Assembly: GCA_002398365.1 (NCBI GenBank)
Contig: DGYK01000061.1
Location: 23,103-32,018, forward strand
Direction of reading: 5' to 3'
Source: Flammeovirgaceae bacterium UBA5008
Lineage (GTDB): Bacteria; Bacteroidota; Bacteroidia; Cytophagales; Cyclobacteriaceae
DNA length: 8,916 nucleotides
The notes beneath the pieces were generated by a model that saw nothing but the letters and a program-made list of their open reading frames with translations, did not search any database and was not told where the DNA came from. The position numbers and the translations under genes were made by a program. Of the stretch, positions 1 to 6,355 are shown in pieces; position 1 is the stretch's first letter; each line of letters begins with the position of its first letter.

Positions 1-749
1 TTCCGGTATTACAACCCACTAATCTGAAATCACCCGAATTTTTAGAAGAGTTAAAAAGTTATCAAGCCAATTTGCAAATCGTTGTTGCCTTTCGGATGTT
101 GCCCGAAGTAGTGTGGGCGATGCCTGCCATTGGCACATTTAATTTGCATGGTTCACTCCTGCCACAATACCGCGGAGCCGCTCCGATCAACTGGGCGATC
201 ATCAACGGAGAAAAAGAAACAGGTGTCACTACCTTTTTTCTAAAACATGAAATTGATACCGGCAGTATCATCTTTCAAGACACAGAACCCATTCACGAAA
301 ATGATGACGTGGGCACCGTGTATGAGCGACTCATGAACAAAGGCGCACAACTTGTTTTGAAGACCGTGCGAGCAATTGAAGATGGAAACTATCCTTCCGT
401 TCCGCAGCCAAGTGGCATTGAAATAAAACACGCTCCTAAAATCTTCAAAGAAACGTGCGAGATCAACTGGAATCAACCGAGTGAGCAAATCCGCAATTTC
501 GTTCGTGGACTGAGTCCCTACCCGGCTGCATGGACTTCCTTGAATGGAAAAGTATACAAGATATTTCGGGTGACTAATCCTCCCTCCAACGCGGGCAATT
601 CGACACTCAGCACCGGTTCAATTCAAACCGATAACAATGCGTATCTTTATATCAAAACTGCGGATGGTTGGATTTCCATAGACGAATTTCAGCCGGAAGG
701 CAAAAAGCGGATGGCAGTAAAAGATTTTTTCAGAGGAAACAAAATTTAG
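1..749 (+). CDS. fmt: Methionyl-tRNA formyltransferase, 5'-truncated by the window edge
   Basis: Transfers the formyl group of 10-formyl-tetrahydrofolate to Met-tRNA(fMet), giving the initiator tRNA of bacterial translation; cytoplasmic. The reading frame (codons from base 3) is open from the left edge, so about 60 N-terminal residues lie outside; 249 codons are visible against about 310 for the family. Counted from base 3, the catalytic Asn47 and His49 sit in FNLHGSLLPQYRGAAP and the catalytic Asp85 in IDTGSII. This matches the N-H-D triad of the formyltransferase fold with the spacing of the E. coli enzyme. The last 100 residues form the C-terminal OB-like tRNA-binding domain, starting around GLSPYPAAW. 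A TTG at 72 is only an internal codon, because coding similarity continues upstream of it. The gene ends 7 nt before folA, a second folate enzyme, so the two are probably co-transcribed. Identification is firm; only the missing start is unknown. Confidence 0.96.
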   Translation, partial: PVLQPTNLKSPEFLEELKSYQANLQIVVAFRMLPEVVWAMPAIGTFNLHGSLLPQYRGAAPINWAIINGEKETGVTTFFLKHEIDTGSIIFQDTEPIHENDDVGTVYERLMNKGAQLVLKTVRAIEDGNYPSVPQPSGIEIKHAPKIFKETCEINWNQPSEQIRNFVRGLSPYPAAWTSLNGKVYKIFRVTNPPSNAGNSTLSTGSIQTDNNAYLYIKTADGWISIDEFQPEGKKRMAVKDFFRGNKI

Positions 750-756
750 GAACCGA

Positions 757-1257
757 ATGATTATTTCATTGATAGCGGCACGGACAAAAAACGGAGTGAT
801 CGGAAAAAATAATGATCTACCCTGGCGCCTGCCCGATGACATGAAATATTTTATGCAAACCACCTCGGCACATTATGTGGTGATGGGTCGCAAAAACTTT
901 GACTCGATTCCTGAAAAATTTAGGCCATTGCCGAACAGAACCAATATTGTCGTAACACGGCAAATAGGTTTTACGGCTCCGCAATGCACCATTGTTCATT
1001 CATTAGCTGATGCGATTCAGTTAGCTGAAAAAAATCAGCAGCACGAGCTATTTATCATTGGCGGTGCCGAAATTTATAAACTTGCGATGCCCTTCGCGAA
1101 TCGCTTGTACTTAACTGAAATTCAAGCAGAGCTGGAAGGAGATACCTACTTTCCTTCATTCGACAAAAGTGAGTGGAGAGAAATTTCGCGCAAGCATCAC
1201 CCGGTAGACGAACGTCACCGATTTGCTTTTGATTTTGTAGTCTACGAAAAAAAATAA
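757..1257 (+). CDS. folA: Dihydrofolate reductase
   Basis: Reduces 7,8-dihydrofolate to tetrahydrofolate with NADPH, supplying one-carbon carriers for thymidylate, purine and formyl-Met-tRNA synthesis; cytoplasmic. At 166 residues it has the usual length of chromosomal bacterial DHFR. Visible motifs are the Met20-type loop and substrate pocket GVIGKNNDLPWRLPDD (residues 13-28) with the catalytic acid Asp28 and Phe32, the NADPH-binding VVMGRKNFDSIP, the glycine pair in IIGGAEIYK, and the C-terminal LYLTEIQAELEGDTYFP, which contains the conserved Thr of the active site. The ATG at 757 is chosen because the family begins directly with the first beta strand (MIISLIAA) and because AGGAA lies at 748-752, just ahead of it. 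That is one of few Shine-Dalgarno-like sequences in the window, although its spacing is short. It lies 7 nt after fmt and 3 nt before the next gene. Nothing suggests a mobile, trimethoprim-resistance type enzyme. Confidence 0.96.
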   Translation: MIISLIAARTKNGVIGKNNDLPWRLPDDMKYFMQTTSAHYVVMGRKNFDSIPEKFRPLPNRTNIVVTRQIGFTAPQCTIVHSLADAIQLAEKNQQHELFIIGGAEIYKLAMPFANRLYLTEIQAELEGDTYFPSFDKSEWREISRKHHPVDERHRFAFDFVVYEKK

Positions 1258-1260
1258 TGC

Positions 1261-1635
1261 ATGGAAACACACAAAAGAGTATTGGGAATATTATTCATCG
1301 TTCATGGTTTCTTCCAAGCCATCGGCATGCTCATTCTTTCCATTTTTCTTTCGGCACTACTGCCATTTATATTGGCAGAGGCTGATGCCGAGGCGCAAGA
1401 AATTTTAGAATGGGTTTTGCCATCTATTCAGATTATCTCTTTTGTTGTCATCCTATTATTAGCCATTCCTTCGATCGTGGGCGGTATCGGATTGCTCAAC
1501 CAAAAAAAATGGGCACTGACGCTGTGCTTAGTCCTTGGTTGCATTAAACTTCTTTCCTTCCCGTTGGGAACAGCGTTGGGCATTTACAGTATCTGGGTTT
1601 ATTCTGAAGATAAAAAAACAAATATAGCGTTCTAA
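1261..1635 (+). CDS. Small integral membrane protein of unknown function
   Basis: I do not recognise a named family for this 124-residue protein. After a short basic start (METHKR) come hydrophobic stretches at about residues 7-38, 52-79 and 84-113, enough for three or four membrane helices. An acidic loop at about 40-50 (AEADAEAQEILE) separates the first from the rest. A positively charged turn (LLNQKKWAL, about 78-86) separates two later helices, and the last helix ends in FPLGTALGIYSIWVY followed by a short polar tail. This glycine-rich layout with a Lys-Lys-Trp turn is common in small bacterial membrane proteins that lack any enzymatic motif. The ATG at 1261 is 3 nt after the folA stop. 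An ATG at 1257-1259 overlaps that stop but is in another frame and opens no useful ORF. It lies between folA and an SDR gene in a nearly gapless run, so it is probably translated from the same mRNA. No function can be assigned. Confidence 0.82.
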   Translation: METHKRVLGILFIVHGFFQAIGMLILSIFLSALLPFILAEADAEAQEILEWVLPSIQIISFVVILLLAIPSIVGGIGLLNQKKWALTLCLVLGCIKLLSFPLGTALGIYSIWVYSEDKKTNIAF

Positions 1636-1639
1636 TATT

Positions 1640-2443
1640 ATGGAATCTCTTTCAGGTAAAGTAGTTTGGATAACAGGAGCCTCTTCAGGTATTGGTGAAG
1701 CGTTAGCTTATGCCGTTGCGCAAGAAGGTGCGCATCTGATCTTATCGGCCAGAAGAAAAGAGGAGTTGGAGCGCGTGAAAGGCAATTGTAAAGGAACCAG
1801 CCCGGCCAATATTCACATTCTGCCACTGGATTTAGCAAAAGCAGAAACGCTACAGCTAAATACAGAGGTAGCTATTCAAGTTTTTGGCAGAATTGATATA
1901 CTCATTAATAATGGTGGCATCAGCCAACGAAGCCTAGCCCGTGAAACCAAAGTGGAAGTAGACCGAGCTATTATGGAAGTTGATTACTTCGGCACAGTGG
2001 CGCTCTCTAAGTTTTTGCTGCCCCATTTTTTATTACGGAAGGCCGGGCATTTCGTAGTAACCAGCAGCGTGATGGGAATTATTGGGACGCCTTATCGCTC
2101 GGGGTATGCAGCCGCCAAACATGCCTTACATGGTTTCTTTGATTCGCTTCGTGCGGAGGTATGGAAAGAAAATATTTTTGTGACCTTGATTTGCCCGGGT
2201 TGGATTCGCACAAATGTTACGCTCAACGCAATGACCGGTGATGGATCAAAGTTGAATGAAATGGACAAAACGACCGATCAAGGTCTTTCTGCAGCTTATT
2301 GTGCAAAAGAGATTGTGAAAGCGATCAAGAAAAGAAAAGAAGAAGTGTACATCGGTGGAACTAAGGAAATGTTTGCAGTTTATACCAAACGATTTTTTCC
2401 AAAACTCTTTTCACGCATTGTACGAAAGGCTAAAGTAAGATAA
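1640..2443 (+). CDS. Short-chain dehydrogenase/reductase (SDR) family oxidoreductase
   Basis: A classical SDR of 267 residues that would oxidise or reduce an alcohol/carbonyl substrate with NAD(P)(H); the substrate cannot be read from sequence. The Rossmann cofactor motif TGASSGIG is at residues 12-19. SARRKEEL after beta-2 (Arg38, Arg39) suggests NADP(H) preference. LDL with Asp64 contacts the adenine, and the NNAG-type motif reads NNGG at 90-93. Catalytic Ser143, Tyr156 and Lys160 (YAAAK) have the correct S-x12-Y-x3-K spacing, and CPGWIRTNVT carries the PG motif after the active site. The family's catalytic Asn on helix alpha-4 appears to be Asp115 (EVDYFGT). The basic C-terminal tail (about residues 240-267, FAVYTKRFFPKLFSRIVRKAKVR region) resembles the membrane-proximal end of DHRS7-like SDRs acting on lipids or retinoid/steroid-like substrates, which is only a resemblance. 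The start is 4 nt after the preceding gene, and msrB follows after 19 nt. Confidence 0.92.
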   Translation: MESLSGKVVWITGASSGIGEALAYAVAQEGAHLILSARRKEELERVKGNCKGTSPANIHILPLDLAKAETLQLNTEVAIQVFGRIDILINNGGISQRSLARETKVEVDRAIMEVDYFGTVALSKFLLPHFLLRKAGHFVVTSSVMGIIGTPYRSGYAAAKHALHGFFDSLRAEVWKENIFVTLICPGWIRTNVTLNAMTGDGSKLNEMDKTTDQGLSAAYCAKEIVKAIKKRKEEVYIGGTKEMFAVYTKRFFPKLFSRIVRKAKVR

Positions 2444-2462
2444 ACCTTAAAACAACACCATC

Positions 2463-2912
2463 ATGCTAAAATGGATTGATGTGATTCGATTTTCAAATAA
2501 AGGAAATCCAACACCCCCAACGCGGGTTGAAAAAAGTAATGACGAGTGGAAGAAGCTTTTAACATCAGAGCAATTTCAAATTACCCGATTGAAAGGAACA
2601 GAGCGCCCATTTACTGGCGAATACTGCGAAGCACACGAGCCGGGACGCTATGCCTGCATTTGTTGCGGTACCCCACTATTTGACTCACGATTAAAATTTG
2701 AATCAGGAACAGGCTGGCCAAGTTTTACACAACCAGTAGACGAAAATGTTGTGGCATATCACAAAGACTCAAGCTACGGCATGGTGCGGGTGGAAGTATT
2801 ATGCAATGTATGTGATAGTCACCTCGGGCATGTTTTTCCCGATGGCCCGGAACCCAGTGGTCTACGGTATTGCATCAACTCTGCGTCACTTAAATTATTG
2901 AACGATGAGTAA
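2463..2912 (+). CDS. msrB: Peptide-methionine (R)-S-oxide reductase MsrB
   Basis: Reduces the R-epimer of methionine sulfoxide in oxidised proteins, usually with thioredoxin as electron donor. At 149 residues it covers one complete SelR/MsrB domain (about 25-147) behind a short N-terminal extension. Zinc is bound by two Cys pairs, Cys65/Cys68 (CICC) and Cys114/Cys117 (CNVC). The substrate pocket has GTGWPSF (83-88 region) and SHLGHVFPDGP (119-129), and the catalytic cysteine is Cys137 in RYCINSASL. The position used for the resolving cysteine in enzymes such as the Neisseria PilB domain (SGCGWPSF) is Thr83 here. Recycling would therefore need another thiol, such as Cys55 or Cys67, or direct reduction. 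There is no signal peptide, so it is probably cytoplasmic. The ATG at 2463 fits the usual N-terminus of related proteins, with an A-rich leader rather than a Shine-Dalgarno sequence. Its last 8 nt overlap the start of the GH32 gene. Confidence 0.96.
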   Translation: MLKWIDVIRFSNKGNPTPPTRVEKSNDEWKKLLTSEQFQITRLKGTERPFTGEYCEAHEPGRYACICCGTPLFDSRLKFESGTGWPSFTQPVDENVVAYHKDSSYGMVRVEVLCNVCDSHLGHVFPDGPEPSGLRYCINSASLKLLNDE

Positions 2913-4389
2913 ATTTATTTTAGCGTTTGGTATTCTTTCCATCGTCATGATTGGCTGCCAAACATCTATAGAAAAAACTTCCGTCTACTACCAAGAAACC
3001 TATCGTCCACAAATTCACTTTACACCAGAAACTAATTGGATGAATGATCCAAATGGGTTAGTGTTCCTCGATGGCGAACATCATTTATTCTATCAATACA
3101 ATCCCTATGGCAACACGTGGGGCCACATGAGTTGGGGGCATGCCGTAAGCACTGACCTGTTGCATTGGCAACATTTACCTATCGCTTTGCGCGAATACCA
3201 GGATCGAATCACCAACGACAGCACAATGATTTTTTCAGGCACGGCTGTAGTTGATAAAGATAACACTGCTGGATTTGGAGCGAATGCGCTCATTGCTATT
3301 TTCACTTCCAATGTTCACAAAGACAACCAAGGATTACTACAACATCAAAGTCTTGCCTACAGCACCGACAAAGGTCGCACATGGACATACTACAAAGAGA
3401 ATCCAATCCTGAGTATTCAACGAAAAGATTTCCGTGATCCAAAAGTTTTTTGGTATGAGCCTCAACAGAAATGGGTGATGGCATTAGTAATTCCAGATCG
3501 CTATACCGTTCAATTTTACGATTCAAAAAATTTGTTGAATTGGAACCTCACCGGCTCATTTACTGACTCCGGAGATACTACTCGTATCTGGGAGTGTCCC
3601 GACTTATATGAGTTGCCCGTTGAGAATGAAAACAAAACCAAATGGGTACTGTCACTTTCGGGTGGACATCCGCAAGGGCCTAAGTTTGTGGGCATGCAAT
3701 ATTTCGTTGGTGAATTTGATGGAAAGACTTTTTCAAAAGACACTTCCGATCACACTCCTAGTTACGTAGACTTTGGAAAAGATTTCTATGCCGGTATTGT
3801 GTACAACAACCTCGACCATCCGCAAAAGAAAAAAGTAATGATTGGCTGGGTGAACAACTGGACGTACGGAAATCAAATTCCTACTTCGCCTTGGCGTAGT
3901 GCAATGTCGTTGCCACGCGAGTTAAGTCTGGCGCATACTTCATCCGGATTTGTTTTGCAACAAAAATTGGTTGGATTAGAAAAATTGCGTGGAGAAAAAA
4001 TAACATCCATCGAAAAAGAAACTTTGAATGGTCCATTTGAGTTAACTGCCACCCTTTCAGAAGAAACAGCCGTGGAGCTTATTAATGATGCAGGAGATAG
4101 TCTCGTTATTTCGTATGTAGAAGGTGCGGTTTCTGTAGATCGTGTGAAAACAAAAACCGATTTCCATCCGGATTTTGCCAGTTTAGAATCATATGATGTG
4201 CCCGGCTATCCGGCATCCGTAAAAGTGCGATTGGTGGTAGATCAATCCATCGCTGAAGTGTTTATCAACGATGGATTGGGTGTTATTACGGAGCAATTCT
4301 ATTTTCAACAACCAACGATTAAAGTTAAAATAGCCGGAGATGTCAAAATCAACGAAGGGTATCACTTAAAAGGCGTTTGGAGAAAGTAG
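2905..4389 (+). CDS. Glycoside hydrolase family 32 beta-fructosidase (levanase/inulinase/invertase type), lipoprotein
   Basis: Hydrolyses beta-fructosidic bonds in fructans (levan, inulin) or sucrose with retention of configuration. The N-terminus is a lipoprotein signal peptide: hydrophobic residues 4-17 end in a lipobox with Cys18 (MIGC), so the enzyme should be membrane-anchored in the envelope. Catalytic residues are in place: nucleophile Asp48 in WMNDPNG (45-51), the transition-state stabiliser Asp178 in FRDP (176-179), and acid/base Glu230 in WECPD (229-233). FSGT (110-113) and WGHMSWGHAVS add to the five-bladed propeller. From about residue 350 follows the GH32 C-terminal beta-sandwich, with the typical DQSIAEVFIND (446-456). 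The 494-residue length is normal for a two-domain enzyme. It starts inside the msrB stop region (ATGAGTAA, 8-nt overlap), which suggests translational coupling. No SusC/SusD pair, fructokinase or transporter is present in the window, so it is not in a recognisable fructan utilisation locus here. Exo versus endo action cannot be told. Confidence 0.95.
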   Translation: MSKFILAFGILSIVMIGCQTSIEKTSVYYQETYRPQIHFTPETNWMNDPNGLVFLDGEHHLFYQYNPYGNTWGHMSWGHAVSTDLLHWQHLPIALREYQDRITNDSTMIFSGTAVVDKDNTAGFGANALIAIFTSNVHKDNQGLLQHQSLAYSTDKGRTWTYYKENPILSIQRKDFRDPKVFWYEPQQKWVMALVIPDRYTVQFYDSKNLLNWNLTGSFTDSGDTTRIWECPDLYELPVENENKTKWVLSLSGGHPQGPKFVGMQYFVGEFDGKTFSKDTSDHTPSYVDFGKDFYAGIVYNNLDHPQKKKVMIGWVNNWTYGNQIPTSPWRSAMSLPRELSLAHTSSGFVLQQKLVGLEKLRGEKITSIEKETLNGPFELTATLSEETAVELINDAGDSLVISYVEGAVSVDRVKTKTDFHPDFASLESYDVPGYPASVKVRLVVDQSIAEVFINDGLGVITEQFYFQQPTIKVKIAGDVKINEGYHLKGVWRK

Positions 4390-4398
4390 TTCGTTTGA

Positions 4399-4818
4399 TT
4401 AGGGTTTACGATGATGCTCGGCCATTTCGATTACGGCCTTGAGCATACCCATCATGCCAATTCCTAAACCTAAACAACCAATCGCCAATTCATTTAAGAT
4501 TGAATTGTTAGAAATCAATGTGCCATATAAACCTACCGCCACAAAAAAGCCTACCAGCACAGCAACTATGACAATAAATCGTTGGGCGTATCTTGGATTT
4601 TCAAAGACACGCCTCGAAATACTGTTTTGCGTTTTTGTTGTGTCTTGCAGAGTTGAAAAACTGACGCCTAAACCGAGAAACATGAGACCCTTGTTGATAT
4701 CAGGAAAAGAAGGTGCTCCGTGGAAAATAAACTCACGATAGCAATAGTAAAGTGCAACAATTAAAAAAGGGTATTGCAAATAACTGATGAGGTGAAAAGT
4801 CTTCTTTGCATCCGGCAT
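4399..4818 (-). CDS. Four-helix membrane protein of unknown function
   Basis: A 139-residue protein with four likely membrane helices at about residues 10-28, 42-58, 80-102 and 107-130. A conspicuous polar loop containing FSTLQDTTKTQN, then an Arg/Asn-rich stretch (SRRVFENPRYAQRF), lies between helices 2 and 3. The last helix is glycine- and methionine-rich (GLGIGMMGMLKAVIEMAEHH). The arrangement resembles small uncharacterised membrane proteins I associate with Bacteroidota genomes, but I know of no assigned function and see no catalytic motif. It is the last gene of the minus-strand train, 37 nt after the M23 peptidase gene. That is the widest gap on this strand, so it may have some separate expression, although no promoter consensus is evident. 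Its stop is 9 nt from the stop of the converging GH32 gene. The opposite-strand ORF at 4439-4741 is its shadow: it has the composition expected of an antisense reading. Confidence 0.85.
   Translation of the reverse strand: MPDAKKTFHLISYLQYPFLIVALYYCYREFIFHGAPSFPDINKGLMFLGLGVSFSTLQDTTKTQNSISRRVFENPRYAQRFIVIVAVLVGFFVAVGLYGTLISNNSILNELAIGCLGLGIGMMGMLKAVIEMAEHHRKP
4414..4446. repeat. Imperfect inverted repeat just past the convergent gene ends
   Basis: ATGCTC (4414-4419) and GGCC (4420-4423) are followed by an 11-nt loop and then by GGCC (4435-4438), a TT bulge and GAGCAT (4441-4446). Together they could form a 10-bp stem with a 2-nt bulge in transcripts of either strand. It lies 25 nt beyond the GH32 stop and inside the last codons of the minus-strand membrane protein gene. 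There is no T-run after it in either direction, so it does not meet the definition of an intrinsic terminator. It might still protect or define the 3' end of the plus-strand mRNA. It could equally be a coincidence of coding sequence. Confidence 0.3.
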
Positions 4819-4855
4819 AGAAAGAAAGTTTAGGTAAAAAGGCAGTACAAGAAAC

Positions 4856-5377
4856 TCATTTTTTTGATAAGTACGCTACTGGGTTTAAATAAAACATTTT
4901 CTTACAGCCTTGTTCGCTACGATCTACTCGCCATAAATAGGGAAACAAGGTAATGATACTATAATGCAGATGCGGAGGTTTGCCTTTGGCATTGCCGGTA
5001 TCACCAACGGTGCCAATGCGATCGCCAGATTTTGCAAACGAAAACATCTTTGCATCGATAGAATTCAAATGCGCAAAATAATGCCCCCGCCATTTTGAGC
5101 CCAGCACCAACACTACTTTTCCGCCCATATTCAATTCACCTGTCCACAAAACAATACCATCAGTGGATGAAAGTACGGGCACGCCTCGTTTCGCAAAAAT
5201 ATCTACTCCTTTGTGAACACCGGATTTTCCCCAAGGTGAATACCAAAAAGACTTTGCGTGATAACTGGTTACGTTCGCGCCTTCCACCGGCATAACCATA
5301 CGTTGGGGTAAAAGAAATCCAATGAGCACAATGACCAACAAAACATATTGCCACCGAATGCGCAGGCAAACAATCAT
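4856..5377 (-). CDS. M23 family metallopeptidase (LytM-like peptidoglycan endopeptidase), membrane-anchored
   Basis: Expected to cleave peptide cross-links of peptidoglycan using one zinc ion. The 173-residue protein has an N-terminal hydrophobic segment (about 10-24) after a basic start, giving a signal anchor or signal peptide, and then a single peptidase M23 domain. Zinc ligands are His55 and Asp59 (HKGVD) and His138; the catalytic histidines are His103 (HYFAHL) and His136 in PHLHY (135-139). GDTGNAKG (125-132) is the conserved glycine-rich turn before the HxH. All residues needed for activity are present, so it should be an active enzyme rather than an EnvC/NlpD-type degenerate activator. 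There is no LysM, SH3 or coiled-coil module, so substrate targeting must come from the membrane anchor or partners. The start is 4 nt downstream of the alpha/beta hydrolase stop, with an A/T-rich leader and no Shine-Dalgarno sequence. Its role in cell wall growth, division or remodelling cannot be read from the sequence. Confidence 0.93.
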   Translation of the reverse strand: MIVCLRIRWQYVLLVIVLIGFLLPQRMVMPVEGANVTSYHAKSFWYSPWGKSGVHKGVDIFAKRGVPVLSSTDGIVLWTGELNMGGKVVLVLGSKWRGHYFAHLNSIDAKMFSFAKSGDRIGTVGDTGNAKGKPPHLHYSIITLFPYLWRVDRSEQGCKKMFYLNPVAYLSKK

Positions 5378-5381
5378 ATTT

Positions 5382-6347
5382 TTAATTGTGATTTGATTTC
5401 CCTTCTAAAAAAATCCGAACATCATCAGTCCAAGTATCGCGGTATTTCAACAGATAACTTTCATGACCTGCTTCGGGATACATCTTTAAAAACTTCTTTC
5501 CAGCCAAATTTGCGAAAATGGCTTTCGTCTCTTCCCTACTCACCCGATTGTCTTGCGCTCCATAAAGTAATAAAGTCGGACAATTAATTTTTGAAGCGTA
5601 CGCAACAGGGTTATGACCAAATGCCCAAAATCCATTTTGGACTCCACCCCAAAACACGATCATAGAAGCAAATGGAAATGAAGGCAATTTCATAAGACGA
5701 AACCGAGCTTCTACTGTTTGATACATTGTTCCAAACGGACATTCAATAATGATTCCGTTTACCTGCAATGGATCATCGGCCAATGCTTTCATAATAGCAA
5801 CTGCGCCCATCGAAATCCCAAATAAATATATATTTTGCTCACCCTGTTTTTGTACGTATTCAAATGCTGTTCGCACTTGCATCGCTTCACTAAACCCAAT
5901 AGTAGTTTGGTTTCCCTCTGAATTTCCGGAGCCCATAAAATCAACCAGCAAGGTGTTGTAGCCGAATTGCCGGAAGATTTCTGCGTGATCCAGCAACGAA
6001 GATTTTTCAGCTGCATAGCCATGAAATAAAATAATCGTTCCAATAGCATTCGCTTGTTTCACATACCAACATTCGATCTTGCGATTGCTCTGCAACACGA
6101 CCGTTTCGAATGGAACTGTTGGCGTCTTCGAATTAATAGGTCTTGGGTTTTGCACACCCGTAAAAAGTGACTTCCATGCAACAGATGACGCCCCGTTATT
6201 GATCTTCGTGCCGATAGTTGGTTCCTCAAAATGGGTAAAGCGGTAAGAGTGAATGATTGCCAATACATTTGCAAAGACAAAACCAACAGCCAGTAACCAA
6301 ATGCTGAATCTTTGGATCTTCCTTTTGGTAATGTGAAGCGCCATCAT
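5382..6347 (-). CDS. Alpha/beta hydrolase with N-terminal membrane anchor
   Basis: A serine hydrolase of the alpha/beta fold, closest in look to the Hydrolase_4/serine aminopeptidase S33 group (monoacylglycerol lipase or BAAT-like). The physiological substrate is unknown. Numbered from the ATG at 6347, a basic N-terminus precedes a hydrophobic segment at about 14-34, so the catalytic domain is probably outside the cytoplasmic membrane. The oxyanion-hole motif is HGY (109-111). VDFMGSGNSEG (135-145) is the conserved loop after strand 4. The nucleophile is Ser179 in GISMG (177-181), with Asp266 in YGAQDNRV and His295 in AGHES completing the triad. Three in-frame start codons lie in tandem, GTG at 6350, ATG at 6347 and ATG at 6344. 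I chose the first ATG, a difference of one residue. The gene lies 8 nt after the DUF2071 gene and 4 nt before the M23 peptidase gene, so it is very likely in one operon with them. Confidence 0.9.
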   Translation of the reverse strand: MMALHITKRKIQRFSIWLLAVGFVFANVLAIIHSYRFTHFEEPTIGTKINNGASSVAWKSLFTGVQNPRPINSKTPTVPFETVVLQSNRKIECWYVKQANAIGTIILFHGYAAEKSSLLDHAEIFRQFGYNTLLVDFMGSGNSEGNQTTIGFSEAMQVRTAFEYVQKQGEQNIYLFGISMGAVAIMKALADDPLQVNGIIIECPFGTMYQTVEARFRLMKLPSFPFASMIVFWGGVQNGFWAFGHNPVAYASKINCPTLLLYGAQDNRVSREETKAIFANLAGKKFLKMYPEAGHESYLLKYRDTWTDDVRIFLEGKSNHN

Positions 6348-6355
6348 CACTTGGT

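Noticed and set aside
72..749. TTG at 72 as the start of fmt
   Set aside because: The frame is open and fmt-like from base 3 onward, and a start at 72 would delete part of the formyltransferase domain; the real start is outside the window.
4439..4741. Plus-strand 100-codon ORF opposite the membrane protein
   Set aside because: The minus-strand reading has clear membrane helices and tight operon spacing; the plus-strand product is a low-complexity Pro/Lys/Thr-rich shadow without family features.
4819..4855. Possible promoter in the 37-nt gap before the four-helix membrane protein
   Set aside because: No TTG/TAnnTTTG pair typical of Bacteroidota sigma factor sites is visible there; the gap is simply A/T-rich.
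5348..5587. Plus-strand ORF spanning the peptidase/hydrolase junction
   Set aside because: It is antisense to two genes with intact catalytic motifs and has no recognisable domain.
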